Source: Cymbidium sinense (lineage: Eukaryota > Streptophyta > Magnoliopsida > Asparagales > Orchidaceae). From it: a stretch of 64,000 nt of DNA. The stretch covers positions 83,568,051 through 83,632,050 of the forward strand of contig CM038220.1 in assembly GCA_021442155.1 (NCBI GenBank), read 5' to 3'. The notes below the pieces were generated by a model, which searched no databases, was not told the DNA's origin, and saw nothing but the letters and a program-made list of their open reading frames with translations. This document shows, one piece after another, positions 50,621 through 62,299 of this stretch (positions within the stretch are counted from its first letter, which is position 1; every line of letters begins with the position of its first letter). Position numbers and translations under genes: made by a program.

Positions 50621-51665
50621 GCAATCCTCCAAAACATGGCCTAACATGCGGTGATAGGGGCAAAAGTTAAGATCATTACTCCTTACTTCCTCTAGTTTTC
50701 TAGGTTTAGGTAGCTGAAAATCAGGTTTCTTTAAGAGGTTCTTAAAGATTTTCGACTACCTCCTGCTTAAAGGGATAAGGTTTGTTTAATTTATCCAAAA
50801 GATTAGGTGGATGATAACTACCTGGCGGGTATGTATATGGTGAGGAGGAGGAGGTAAGGTCATTGAGGGCTACTATGATAAGATGTAGCGTGGTAAAGGA
50901 GATGTGATGGTTGTGGAGCTTAGGTCTCTCATATTGATCTCGGCTAGTGGCTTCTCCTTATCCAATGCTACTACTTCACCTGGCTTCTTTTCATAAGCTT
51001 TTTTGGTTTTGGCTTTGATGACATGATCATGAAAAGACAAATTGTTTGGCCTCTCCTTATTGACTATAGCCACCTTATTGATTAGCTTCTTAAATGTCTT
51101 AATGGTGAAACCTTTAAGAATGAAGGTGACCAGCCATGAATATTCTTTAATAGAATTTCAATAGCATGTTGTTCAAAACACGTTCATTTAATTTAATATT
51201 GTGCCATCTAAGAATATAATCAATGAGGGACTCGAGGTTTTTTGTGCTATAACTAGATCGCCCAACCCTTTGTTGAGCTCCAAACCTTTTAATAAAGAGT
51301 TGCTCCAACTCAAAGACTTCAATGAATCATTGGGGAGTTCTATAATCAAAGGCTATGCCCACTAAATTGACAAAGAGACAATATAGTGCATGCCACTAAT
51401 TAGCATTTGGCCTGAGTGTGCTATATGTTGGAGAGGGTTTTTGCTGCCATCAAAACTCTTGAAAGAAGGAGGCACAAAACCCTTAGGATATTGGATATAA
51501 TCAAATTCCTCTAGGTAGGATCTATCCTTTGGAACTGATGAACCACCTCAGGCTTGTGCCACTGCTTCTTTCACTTATTTTTCAACCATGAGTTTGATGT
51601 ATTTTCTTATATGGAGGTACTATCCACTACCTTTCTATGCATGCTAGTGTTGCACTGCTCTAGAA
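50621..51665 (-). pseudogene. gag of element F (broken)
   Basis: The minus strand matches H1 gag: text equivalent to 'YPKGFVPPSFKSFDG' near 51490, 'ELEQLFIKRFGAQQRVG' near 51290-51340, and 'SLIDYILRW' near 51215. The zinc-knuckle-like end 'FCPYHRMLGHVLEDCLHL' is near 50620-50670, with Cys, His and the final Cys kept. The frame 50873-51073 is part of the same gag. Several frameshifts break it. Confidence 0.8.
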
Positions 51666-51719
51666 AAAACTCTTGGGTTGATCCAGACATGCAACAACTC
51701 AGTGACTAGTCTCCAATGG

Positions 51720-53340
51720 TAGGATGTATTGTTGGGGCTTAATTCAGTGCTAGAACGCTAGCAAATCTTCAAGTCTCTTTCCCATCTTATCGATCTTCTC
51801 ATCCTTTTTTATTTTAGTTATTGAAGGAGGTGTTGGGTCATAAGTTGTATCATCACACCAACACCAACTCTAGTGATCCCGAATGAGAGAACCTCTAGTA
51901 TCAACCATATGCACCTTTGTCGAGTCTTCCAACAAATCATATTCATTGGTATTAAAGCTAACCTTCTCCTCTTTGAGGTCAGACCAATCATACCCTAGGA
52001 TTTCTCTCTTCTTTGAGATATTACGATATCATCCAAGGAGCGGTCCAACTATGCAGCAAATAGAGGTGGTGGGATCATGCTCATGACAGAGATATCTCGA
52101 CCTCCCTTGCCAGAGTGCTAATCTGAGGGCTCACTTGGAGGATACATGCTCATGACTATCACTTGATATGGGTGGAGGATCTACTACCATGGGATAATAG
52201 AATGTCTCCCTCTCTCTTCTTTGCTATATTCAAGATCTGCTGAGGTGGTGGTGGTGATGGTGCGACTATGATGCTATGAGGTTTCCACTCCCTCTTCACC
52301 ATAATTGAAGTAAGAGGTCGAGCAAGAGAGCTCACCCTTGCCTCAGTCGGCGGCATAGATGAAATGGGATCCCTTGGCCATCGCCGGATCACCAGTGGGG
52401 CTTTCTTCTCCCCTGATGTTGCTCTCATGGCTTTGAGTGGAATTTTGGAAGATGGAACCTGAACCGGTGATGGCAGATGTGGAGTAGAGCGGTGTGGTGG
52501 AGGCAACCGACTCACTTTGTGTGGAGGCTCTCCTCCCATGATGGGTGGTACCATCAATAGACTATGTGACCCGGCATGGTAGCACAATCAAGGAAATATA
52601 TGAGGGGTAGAGGCGCTAACTACTAGCATATCTTCACCTCTCTACTAGTAACATGAATTGATACGGCCTCTCTAGCCCTCTCGGATCACTCACCTAATAC
52701 AAGGAATGATTGTAGATCAAAGCGGGCTTTGGACTCGATCCATAAGCCAGCCAACATGGCACAAAACTATCGAGGCCAACATATGACCTCCTCTATCTCG
52801 ATAGGTGTGCCTCATAATGAACTACAGGTGGAGGTGATACTGCAATTCTCCTGACATCTTCTTCTCCTTCAGAACCAGAAAGAGGATGGAACATGTTCTG
52901 CATAAGAAAAGGAGATGATACCTTGGGTGACTCCTCTACTGTAATGTGGGACAATGTCTCCATCTCTTTAGTATCGTACATGATGCCACTTGATCTTGCG
53001 GCTCTTATTGTGCTGGGTCCGGTGGAGCGATAGAGACCCTACCTCAAAGGTAGGGAGACTATCCCGAACTTAGGGTAGCCTTCCCTTTAGAGGAAGCTGA
53101 GTGGGTACTAGCCAGGGGGCAATGATGGGAACAATAGCTGCCGGTGGGCTAACATGCGGGGACTTCTTCCTCTTAGAGGGAAATCGAGGGCATCTCAATA
53201 TGGATGACTAGCTTCTATCTACCCACCACACTCTCGAGTGGTGAGGGTTGCCCTCACAATCCTAGCCCTCAAATCCTCAAAGTGTATCGATGAGCAAAGT
53301 CAATTTGGTGGAGGTGGCGATCAAGGCCAAATCCATCCCA
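51720..53340 (-). pseudogene. Pro/Ser-rich coding region upstream of gag, element F
   Basis: The minus-strand frame 52159-52587 (142 codons) is rich in Pro, Ser and Arg, with 'PPHKVSRLPPPHRSTPHLPS' and 'VAPSPPPPQQIL'. The frame 52793-52981 has an acidic 'SGSEGEEDVRR' stretch. Upstream, 53000-53340 looks coding by composition but has stops. No family is recognised. It could be an N-terminal gag extension or an equivalent of the extra upstream ORF known in Ogre elements. H1 and A lack this region, so it cannot be compared inside the window. Confidence 0.5.
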
Positions 53341-55131
53341 AGGGGGAAAGTGAACACATACTTTTGATAATCCATTTGCATTGTACTAAAGGGTAAACTA
53401 AGCTAATTCTATAATTTTTGAAAACAAACTCAAATCAAATTTTCTTCTTTGGTGGTATCTTTTAGATTTAATTTAAGAGTTTGAACCCACACTCAACAAT
53501 TTGAATATGTTAAGTGGGGCTCATTGAATTTAGGAGAGATTTTGAATAGATTGAAGGAGAGATTTTGAGTTCATTTGAGTTTTAGAATCCACATTCAACA
53601 AATTTGTGTATGTTGAATGGATTCAAGTATTTTGGAGACTTTTGATGCTTCCATTGGTTCATATTGAATCGATTTTATGTTTGGAGACCCTTTATTTAAC
53701 AAATTTGAGTATGTTAAATAGAGGGTCATTTGATTTTGATTTTACTCATTTAGCAAATTTGAGTACGCTATATGAGATGTTTGAAAATAATTTTCTTTTG
53801 CTTGTTTGCCCATGATGTGTATCATGTGTGAATTTAGAAATGGAATCTTTACTTAGCAAATTTGTGTATTCTAAATAAAGCCCAAATCTAATTTTTGTTT
53901 TAATTTTGAAAATGGGATCTTAGAAAATTTGTGTTGCTAAATAAAGCCCAAATGTGTTTGATTTTTTGTGTTGATTTTATGTTATTTTTGAAAGGAAGGA
54001 TTTATATTTAACAAACATGGTGTGTTAAATAGAATCCAATTTATTTTCAATTTCCTTTTTTTATTTCTTTTTTTGAAAAATGAAACTCTCATTTGACAAA
54101 TTGGGTATGTCAAATGGAATTCCAATGTATTTTGAATCTCATGATTTTTGCAAAGTAGATTTCCATTTAATAAATTTGGTTATGTGAAATGTAAGACAAT
54201 TTTTATTTTTCAAAGATGAAATTTTTTATTTGCTTTTGAAAAGAAAGAAATTTCAACTTAACACATGTGGAATGTGTTGAGTGGAGTTTCAAATGGTGTG
54301 ATTTTATTTCAAAAATAAATCCTCCATTCAACAAATTTGTATGTTCAATGAAGATGCTTATTTTCAAATTTCTACTTTTTTTTTGAAAAGGAAAGAAACA
54401 CCAACTCTAATATATATAAGATATATTGAATGGAATTTCAATTTTATGAAATAATTTTATTTGAAAGAGATCTTCATTCAATAAATTTGGGTATATTGAA
54501 TGAAGATGTTCATTTTTAAATATGTGCTTTTTTGAAAAGGAAAAAAACTCCAATTTCAACATATGTGAGATATATTGAATGGAGTTTCAATTTTATGAAA
54601 TGATTTTATTTGGAAAAGAGATTTTCATTCAATAAATTTGGGTGTATTGAATGAGGATTTTGATTTTCAAATATGTGCTTTTTGAAAAATGATTTTTGAT
54701 TTTTTTGAAAAGAACCCATGTAATAACCTTGAAGATTGTTAGATGGGGTTGAGTTATATATATTTTGTGAAAATTTTGTACAAATATTTTATTATGTGAA
54801 CTTTTTCGAAAAGTGCTTTTGAAAAGCGATATTTTTATAAAGAATTTATTTTTCTTTATCTTTGGAATGAACTTTACCTTACCACAGAGATGGTAAGAAA
54901 AAGATCTTTAGTAATCTCTTTTTATTAAATTTTATTTTCACCTATTGGGAGACCCGACAAGGGTTTTAAGACCTGCACAGAGTGACGTCCTAAAACCTAA
55001 AGGATGTTGGCTAGCTTAGCTTAAGTCTCAAATGAGCTAAGTGCCAAAAGAGGGATAATCTTGGACTCACAATACAAATCCAATATCGATACTTTAGAGA
55101 CAAATGATCATTTACCAAAGATGGAGAGGAA
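53341..55131 (-). other. 5' leader of element F
   Basis: Noncoding, AT-rich sequence between the primer-binding site and the first coding traces. It contains the hairpin array (53480-54760). Bases 54770-55130 show no recognisable feature beyond a 'gggagacccgacaaggg' segment near 54950. The open frame at 53606-53815 lies inside the hairpin array and is not a gene. Confidence 0.6.
53480..54760 (-). repeat. Array of about 16 covarying hairpins in the F 5' leader
   Basis: Imperfect inverted repeats recur every 50-110 bp. Examples (plus strand arms): CATTCAACA / TGTTGAATG (53592-53619), GACCCTTTATTTAACA / TGTTAAATAGAGGGTC (about 53685-53728), CATTTGACA / TGTCAAATG (54090-54117), CTTAACACAT / ATGTGTTGAG (54256-54281), CTTCATTCAATA / TATTGAATGAAG (about 54472-54504), CCCATGTAATAAC / GTTAGATGGGG (54715-54755). 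The loop is mostly AAATTTGGGTA-like. The arms differ between copies, but the two arms of each copy remain complementary. The function is unknown. Confidence 0.75.
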
Positions 55132-55152
55132 CCATCTCCAATAGAGTCACAA
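55132..55152 (-). promoter_or_regulatory. Primer-binding site of element F (decayed)
   Basis: In sense (minus) the LTR end CACCA is followed after 10 bases by GTGACTCTATTGGAGATGG. From memory, plant Tat/Ogre elements have a primer site of the form TGGCGACTC..CTGGGGA just after the 5' LTR. The match here fits loss of the CG by C-to-T decay plus other changes. It fixes the direction of the element and marks LTR D as the 5' LTR. Confidence 0.6.
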
Positions 55153-55162
55153 AATATATCTA

Positions 55163-58100
55163 TGGTGTTTTATTTTGTGGGATTGTGGTTGAGTTGGACA
55201 CCACGTAGATCCATAGATGTACTTATTAGGGTGATCGTGCATGACATTGAGGAATGATGTACTATCTCGAGAGAGTCACCATCCTACAATGGACCTAATC
55301 ATAAGGACCCTAAGGATAATGGGTCTTCGAATGTACCAGAGATCTTTCCTCCACTTTACATGGAAAAGTAAAGTAGGGTTTATTTTAAACCAAGTTCATT
55401 AAGTTCCCTATGGAGGCAAACTCCCATATTTAATTACATCCTAAGAAATGAGATTTCTTAGGAATACTCTCGATTAAGGTAAATGATCATTGTCTCCAAA
55501 GATTTCAAAGATAGGACTATCAATCAATTAGTTATTTTTAGAAAATCAAATGGGATTGATCAAAAGAGGGAGTTATTATCAAAAGGAAGATGAATAGGGA
55601 TGCTCATGATACTAGGAAGCCTAGTGAGCATCCCAAACTACTATGGTTGGGCTTTATATTTTTGAATTTGAGGAGAATTATGTTTTGAGTTGAATTTTTA
55701 CTAGAAATCTAGGGCTTACAATTCCACAACACAATATCGTAGAAATGCCTAAGAGTGATGATTTATGATTGTAGCCCACAAGGAAAAGCAATCTCAATCC
55801 TAAATCTAGGGAGCTTTGGCAGAGCCAAGCATGACCTAAATCTAAGGCAAAATGGGCATATGGTTTACCTCCACAAGAGAGAGAATAAACCACCCAATTG
55901 TTGGACTTACAACCAGCTGGGGGGGCCAACTAATTCCTCCTTTTTAAATACATGTAGGCAAGTCTTATGCTTTACAAAATAGCTTGGTTGTTTGTTTTTT
56001 AGAAAGGAGACTAAGTCCTTAAATTCCCTAAGATAGATCATGAGCGGCATGAATGATGACTTAATCTAATACAAATTTTGTTAAGTTTTATTTTGATTTT
56101 TGGACATGTTATTTGACAGCTATGGAATTTCATATGCCTAATGCATGAGAAGATTGGTTATGGGCCAAAATAAGAAAGAAGGAGGTGTTTCTACCATGGC
56201 TCTCAAAGATCAAGCCATTTTCTTTAGCAAAGGTGGAAGTCCTCCATTAGCAAGAGTGAAGCAATATGATTTATGCATGATGTGAGACATACAACATCCA
56301 AAGGGGATGATAAATCTTTTATTATCTTGATATATATCCTATTCTTAGGTGAGGTTATGCATTGTTTAATTTAATTTTGAGTTGATTAATTGAACAAAAA
56401 TTTTATTTTTCCTAATAATATCGCATTCAGCCATTCAACAACCATCAAATTAGAAACTAGGAAGATCATGCAATCCTATTTGCAAACATAAACAAAACAT
56501 CAATCAATTTATAAAATTAGAACAAAAGAATAAGAGACCTGATATGGTCGGGTTCCACGACAAAAGGAAAATGGGTAGCCGAACTCTACCCTTATACAAC
56601 CCGGATTACAAAAAAAATATTTACAATTAAAAGAAATTCATGTTATGTGAGTCTTCATTCTTTATTTTGATTTGCTTTTTCTACCTTTTGGCTTGATTGG
56701 AATATGGTTGATCATAAGACATCTTATGACCAATGTTCATCTAATCCCCATAACATTCATTCCAAATCTTAATTGCAAAATTTACATCAAAATGGGAAAG
56801 GTAAATCTAACTAAACGCAAAACAAAGGTTAGTTCATTAAACATACTACACAACCCAAGCTTATTTGAATAAGTTGGACTTAGCACCCATAGCCCACCTA
56901 TCTAATTTGGATTATGCTTAGGGGTATAAAAAAAAGCATTTATATTTTTATTACAACTTAAGCACAATCCCTAAGACATGAATAGGCTAAGATCTCTATC
57001 ATCAGTCTACCTACACACCAAACATCTAAAAGTATTACATCACATATAAAATCAGGCATCAAACCATGCATTGCCCTAATATTGAGCTAGAAATGGTGAC
57101 TTAGCTAATGTGTGTGCATTGTTATGTTTTAGGTAGGCTTTAAGATTAGAATTTTCTAAGTGTGAGAGGTTTAACTTAGAGGTGGTTTTAATTTAAGTGA
57201 TTTTAGTTGATTTGTCAATTTTAGTTGATGATTTGATTTGGTTTGAATGAACCTACACTTAGTGACTAAATGTTATAGAAGAAAAGAGGAGAACTCTCTT
57301 TCATCCCTACCTTAAAGCATTTCTAAGGTAGATTCATTAATGGATTTCCTTTAGTGAATGATTTATTATGTATTTTAATTGATAAGTTTAGATTCTTTCT
57401 AAATATATTCAATAAGAAAGGCCTCTCAAAATTAGTTAAGGTGGATTACTATCACATAACACACACCCATTCATTTCTTTCCACCATGTATACCATGCAT
57501 ATGAATAATCCTAAGCATAGCTATACATGCAATGCAAATCTTGATGATGGATGCAAAGAGATATGATTTGAAATTTTGGATATTCCATGAATGCATGTCT
57601 TTATTATGGAAAAGACTCTTTTATCCACTAGCTAAATGCACATCCACATGTATAAAAGTTATAAGTGAGTGCCAATATTTTTTTTTACACTAGTAAGGTA
57701 CAAGACCTACTTGGGCTACTTTCTTAGCCGGATGTCGATATACCACTTTTCTTAAATACATGTAGATGTACAAAAGAATCAAATGGATGAAGAATCATGT
57801 AAGATATTTATGTTTGATTTTATTGTAAGATTTACATGTGTAAACATGAAGGTCCTTTCAAGTATTAACATAGAGATGCATAGGAAAAGATTTAGGCAAG
57901 TGTTGTACTCTTTTCAAATGAATTATACACTTGCAAATCCTATGTAAATCCATACTAAGAGAAGGAAAGAGAACTTCATAATACATCTTATGCTATCATC
58001 ACATGCAAGCTTATGAATATTCATAACTAGCATCACTTCATTTATAATTTTTGACTTATAAGTTTTGGAAAGTAATTCTTGATTTAATAATGATAATAGC

Positions 58101-61100
58101 CACTCATATTCTTAATTCTAGCCAACACATACAATTTGACATAAAGGAAATATTTTCTTTAATTAATTTTTAAAAGAAATGAATGCATGATTTCATATGG
58201 CAAGCAATATTTAGCATGATTGGAAATAAATAAAGGAATATAGGCACATGACTTCATTCACCCTAATTAATTCCTTTGGAAAATCCTAAAAAAAATAAGA
58301 TCATTTAAAATGAATCAAAATTCTTTAAGGACATTTTTATTTTTGAATTTGATTTGACTTAGGAAATGTGAGAGAGGTTTGCTAATCCTAACCCATTCCC
58401 CAAAGTATGAATTGGTTTAGTTTAATTTGGAACAATAAAGTTGATTTTATATTTTGATTAGGTTAAGGTATGAATTAAATCCATTAATTATGCCTTACCT
58501 GTACCACTTTAGCATAATTATCCAAGTAATTATGAGCCAACATATGATATGCAACCACATGGAAATTAAATCAATAATGCACATAAGAAATAAATGGGCC
58601 TAATTGGCTCACAATTATTAGTTAATTAAGCTAAATTAAGTAAGTACTTTTATAACCTCCTCTACACATGTAGTTTGATTATAATTTCCTTTGGAAAACT
58701 TTTGGGTTATTGAACACCTAAGGATCTACCCAAGAATTGAATGATTAAGTTCGAATGATTTGGTTTTGAGTTTGATTAATTGAATTAAGTGATTAGGCCA
58801 TTAAATAATTATAACTTAGTTAAGTGTTTATCCAAATGAAATAGACTTAGGGAAAAGATTGGACAAGAAGTCTAATCTCATTCCCTAAATCCATTCATGG
58901 TTTAATGATGGTTAGCAAGCTTAACTAATGAATTTATCACTATTTAACATGTTAATTAATCATTTAATTATGAAAGTGATTAGGGATAAAATAAGTAATT
59001 TCCCTAATTAATCAAGCAATAAATTCCAAGAAAATAATGGGAGGTAGAGGTCATCCCTCCAATTAATCTCAGAAAGTTTGGAGTTAATTGCCTGATTAAT
59101 TAGAGAGTAATTAGCTTAATTATATTTCTAATAAAACTCAAAATGAGTTAAAATCACTAATTTTAATTTATATTATTCTTCTCTAAATTATCTTTAAAAT
59201 GAACATGAGTTTGTATTTTTTGGATTTTTATATTTAGTTATGAATTTTGGAAGTTTCATTAAAATTAAATTAATTAAGCCTAATTAACCCCAATCCAGAG
59301 AGCCATGGCGCTAACGTGCTTTTTCCATGTGGAGATAGGTTATTTTAAGTTATCACATCTGTCTACTAAGTCGGTGTGTGCTTAGTCGATCGATCAAGAT
59401 TAATCCCATGGTTTAGGCTTAAATCAAAGGGGATCTAGCATGATCTAATCACAACCATTTGTTCTAATCACATAGAATGCACAATGTGTGTTCTTTCTCC
59501 TTTGTGAGTGATGAGAGATGAACACCATTCATCTCTCCTCATTCAATTTGAGCTCACTCGAGCTCGGATAGGGATCAAAATGATCCCACACCTTCGGAAG
59601 GAGGGGGGATGCACATCCAACGGTCAAGATCCAATGGGGTGACACTTTTCTTCAAAAAGGACCAAGCAAATTTTCCTAAGCCTATGGTTTCAAGCAATTA
59701 CATCATCGGAGGCTATCACCGAGGTAGCTTCGTTAGAGAGAAGCCTATTGAAGGTCTTAATTTGAAGTGGATGGTTGACCAAGCTCCCCTTCAATGGAGA
59801 TTGACATTGATCAGTGATGCTTCCGTGACTTGGAGACTTGGGAAATGACTTGGTTGAGCTCGATGAAGTCCGATGGTGTGAGCAAGGTTAATTTAGTTTT
59901 GATGGAGAATTAGATGAGTTGAGCTCAGGATTGATCTCCCCTATTTTGGCTTTGAGTAAAACCAAGAATGGGAAATCAATGGAGCTTGGCAATTGCTTGG
60001 AAAAGCTTAGGTAGGCTTCGATCAAATCTCCTTAGCTCTGTGGAATTGAGTGCTTGTCATTTGAGTGAGAATAGGGGAGTATATCTCCCCTCCTGGTGGA
60101 TGGTGATGAGCTATTTTGCCATTTTATGGTGAGGAGGGAGGAAGGAGTGTGGGTTCCCATGTGTGCTAGGTGAGTGCATTGAATTCCAAGTGTTCAATTT
60201 CCATTAGTGAGGTCAGTTTGGCCTTGGCAGGTCATGGTAGCTCATTGGGTCATGTTCACCACCTCTCTTGGTGCCCATGTGGACCAATGGAAATGCCAAG
60301 TGGCCTTGAGAGAGAAATGACCAAATTCTGAATTGGTCATAAGATACCCTTGACCTAAGGGCAAAGTGGTCATTTGGCCATGATTTTGATTTGGGATTTG
60401 AAATGATTCAAAAATGGGTAATTTCAAGTGATTTGGAGTTCATTTGATTTGATTTGGTTCAATTTGATCCATTTAGGTCAAGTTTGGCCAAATTGGGTTA
60501 GGTTGACCAATTGGTCAAATTAGGTCAAACCATGGGTTAGGTCAAGTTCAAATAATCATTTAGAACCTATGGGTGTCATTGGTTTGGTTCAATTTGGTTT
60601 AGATTTGGTTCAGTTAGGTTCATTTAGGTCAAATGGGTCAAGTTGACAAATTTGACCCAATTGGGTAAGTTCATTGGTTGGTTTAGGCTTGGTTGATCAT
60701 TTGAAATGTATTGCAAGCTTTGGTTTTAATCAATTTTGATTTGGTTTGATTTCAAGTTGATTTGACCTTTTAGATCAAGTTGGGTTTATGGTCAATTGGG
60801 CTAGGTTGGGTCTAATTGGTTAATTAAATCTTTAGTCACGTTCAATAAGTGATTTGGAATGAATTTGACCAATTGGTTACAATCAATTTGGCTTATATCA
60901 AGATTTAACCCATTTTGACTTGTTAGACCAATTTGGTCAAATTAGGTCAAGTGGCCAATTAGGCTTGGTTTATCTCAATTGATGGCTTGATCATGTTCAA
61001 TCATTGATTATGGATTGGTTTAGATGAATGGTTTCACTCAATTTATCTTATAATGAATTTTGGCTTGTTTAGGTTTCATTTGGGCTAAGTGTTGACTTGG

Positions 61101-62294
61101 TCAAAGGCTAGGTTTGACTTAGTTTGACCCAATTTGAGTGATTGATCATCCTAGGATGATTGTTGCTCATAATGTGAGGCTTAGATGGGCTTAGTTCAAT
61201 CTAATTTGGGTTGGATTAGAATTTGACTCAAAAAGGTCCTTTAGGTCACTTTGGGTCAAGTGAGCCTAAATGGGTTAATTGGCTTGATCAAGGCTTTATT
61301 TAAGTTTGGTTGAACTCACATATGGACTTATGATGAAAATATAAATCAATTGCAAGTGATTTGGAGTCAAATGGATTTTGGTTCATTTGACAATTTCAAG
61401 TCAAAAGGGTGAATATGGGTTTGACTTGGGTTAGTTTGATTTTGGTTTGGTGATTGTATTTTATGTTTATATTTGGGCATGTGATTGAAGGAATAATCAT
61501 TTGAAGAGATGATCCAAGAGTTTGGATTGATTTCAGAATGGATTGGCTAAGTTCAAGGATTTGACTTGAAAGGGTGTAAATTAGATTTTGGTTTAACTTT
61601 GGGTTTAGTTTTGGTTATTTGAATTTATACTTCATTTATATTTGTGAATATAAATGAGAATATAAATGGGTTATGAGAAAATCTTTTGAGTTTGGAGTGA
61701 TTTGGATTTGGTTTGAGCTAAGTTCAAAGATTTGACTTGAAAGAGTATAAGTTGGATTTTGGTTAGATTTGGATTTGAGTTTTAAATTGATTTTGGTTAT
61801 TTGAATATATTTCAATTTATTTGTGAATATAAATGAGAATATAAATGGGTTATGAGAAAATCTTTTGAGTTTGGAGTGATTTGGATTTGGTTTGAGCTAA
61901 GTCCATAAGGTGAAATCAAAGGACTTTGAAAAGATTTTGGGATTTGAATTCAATCATGGGCTTCAATCATTTGATTTGGAATTGATTCATGATTTGGATT
62001 TTAGAATTGATTTATGATTTGAGAAATTCAATTGAGTTGGAATTGATTCAAGATTTGATTTGGATTTGTTTGAAGGAGAGAGGTAAGGATTAGGTTCAAG
62101 CTATAGGGTAGGTAAATCTTCCTAATACCCCTAAGGCATAACCTATTCCTATGGCTAACTCTTCTAAATCTCTAGGTTAAGTGTTCACCTAATCATTAGA
62201 AGTGTCTTAAGACTAAGAAACTCTTAGTGTTTAAAGGAGTCCTATGTCTAATATGGAGATTTGAAATCTCACTTCAAAAGTAAGGTCAACAACA
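55163..62294 (-). mobile_element. LTR D, 5' LTR of element F (7132 bp)
   Basis: Plus-strand termini are TGGTGTTTTA and CAACAACA. It is collinear with LTR B over its full length and only 6 bp different in total size. Landmarks: 'aaaagtaaag' near 55363, GGGTAG hairpin near 56572, AT-rich body 56750-59280, GC-rich patch 59290-59420, palindrome 60074-60090, GGTCAA array 60440-61300, palindrome ATCATCCTAGGATGAT at 61145-61160. Open frames such as 55678-55982 and 59609-59848 are not genes. Confidence 0.88.
60440..61300 (-). promoter_or_regulatory. W-box-like TTGACC/GGTCAA array in LTR D
   Basis: The same GGTCAA/TTGACC-rich segment as in LTRs A, B and C, at the same relative place. Its retention in four separate LTRs shows the array existed in the common ancestor. 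Confidence 0.5.
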
Positions 62295-62299
62295 CCTTA
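62295..62299. repeat. Target-site duplication of element F, right copy
   Basis: CCTTA directly follows LTR D and pairs with GCTTA at 27749-27753. The following 'gggcatgcc' continues the integrase gene that stops at 27753. Confidence 0.75.

Larger units (their letters stand above)
27754..62294 (-). mobile_element. Element F: complete nested Tat/Ogre-like retrotransposon
   Basis: A minus-strand element with 5' LTR D (62294 down to 55163), primer site, hairpin-rich leader, Pro-rich upstream region, gag, protease, linker, RT, [solo LTR C inserted], RNase H, integrase, repeat-bearing 3' UTR and 3' LTR B (34891 down to 27754). The LTRs are 7132 and 7138 bp and share a block (for example 'gttgagttggacacc' near each CACCA end) that LTRs A and C lack, supporting their origin as a pair. 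Without LTR C the element is about 26.9 kb. It is inserted in H1 integrase with a 5-bp target duplication. Confidence 0.88.

Noticed and set aside
59609..59848. 79-codon plus-strand frame ending near a coding-looking stretch in LTR D.
   Set aside because: The equivalent LTR B segment (32170-32400) is broken by stops and gaps, and the frame has no known domain.
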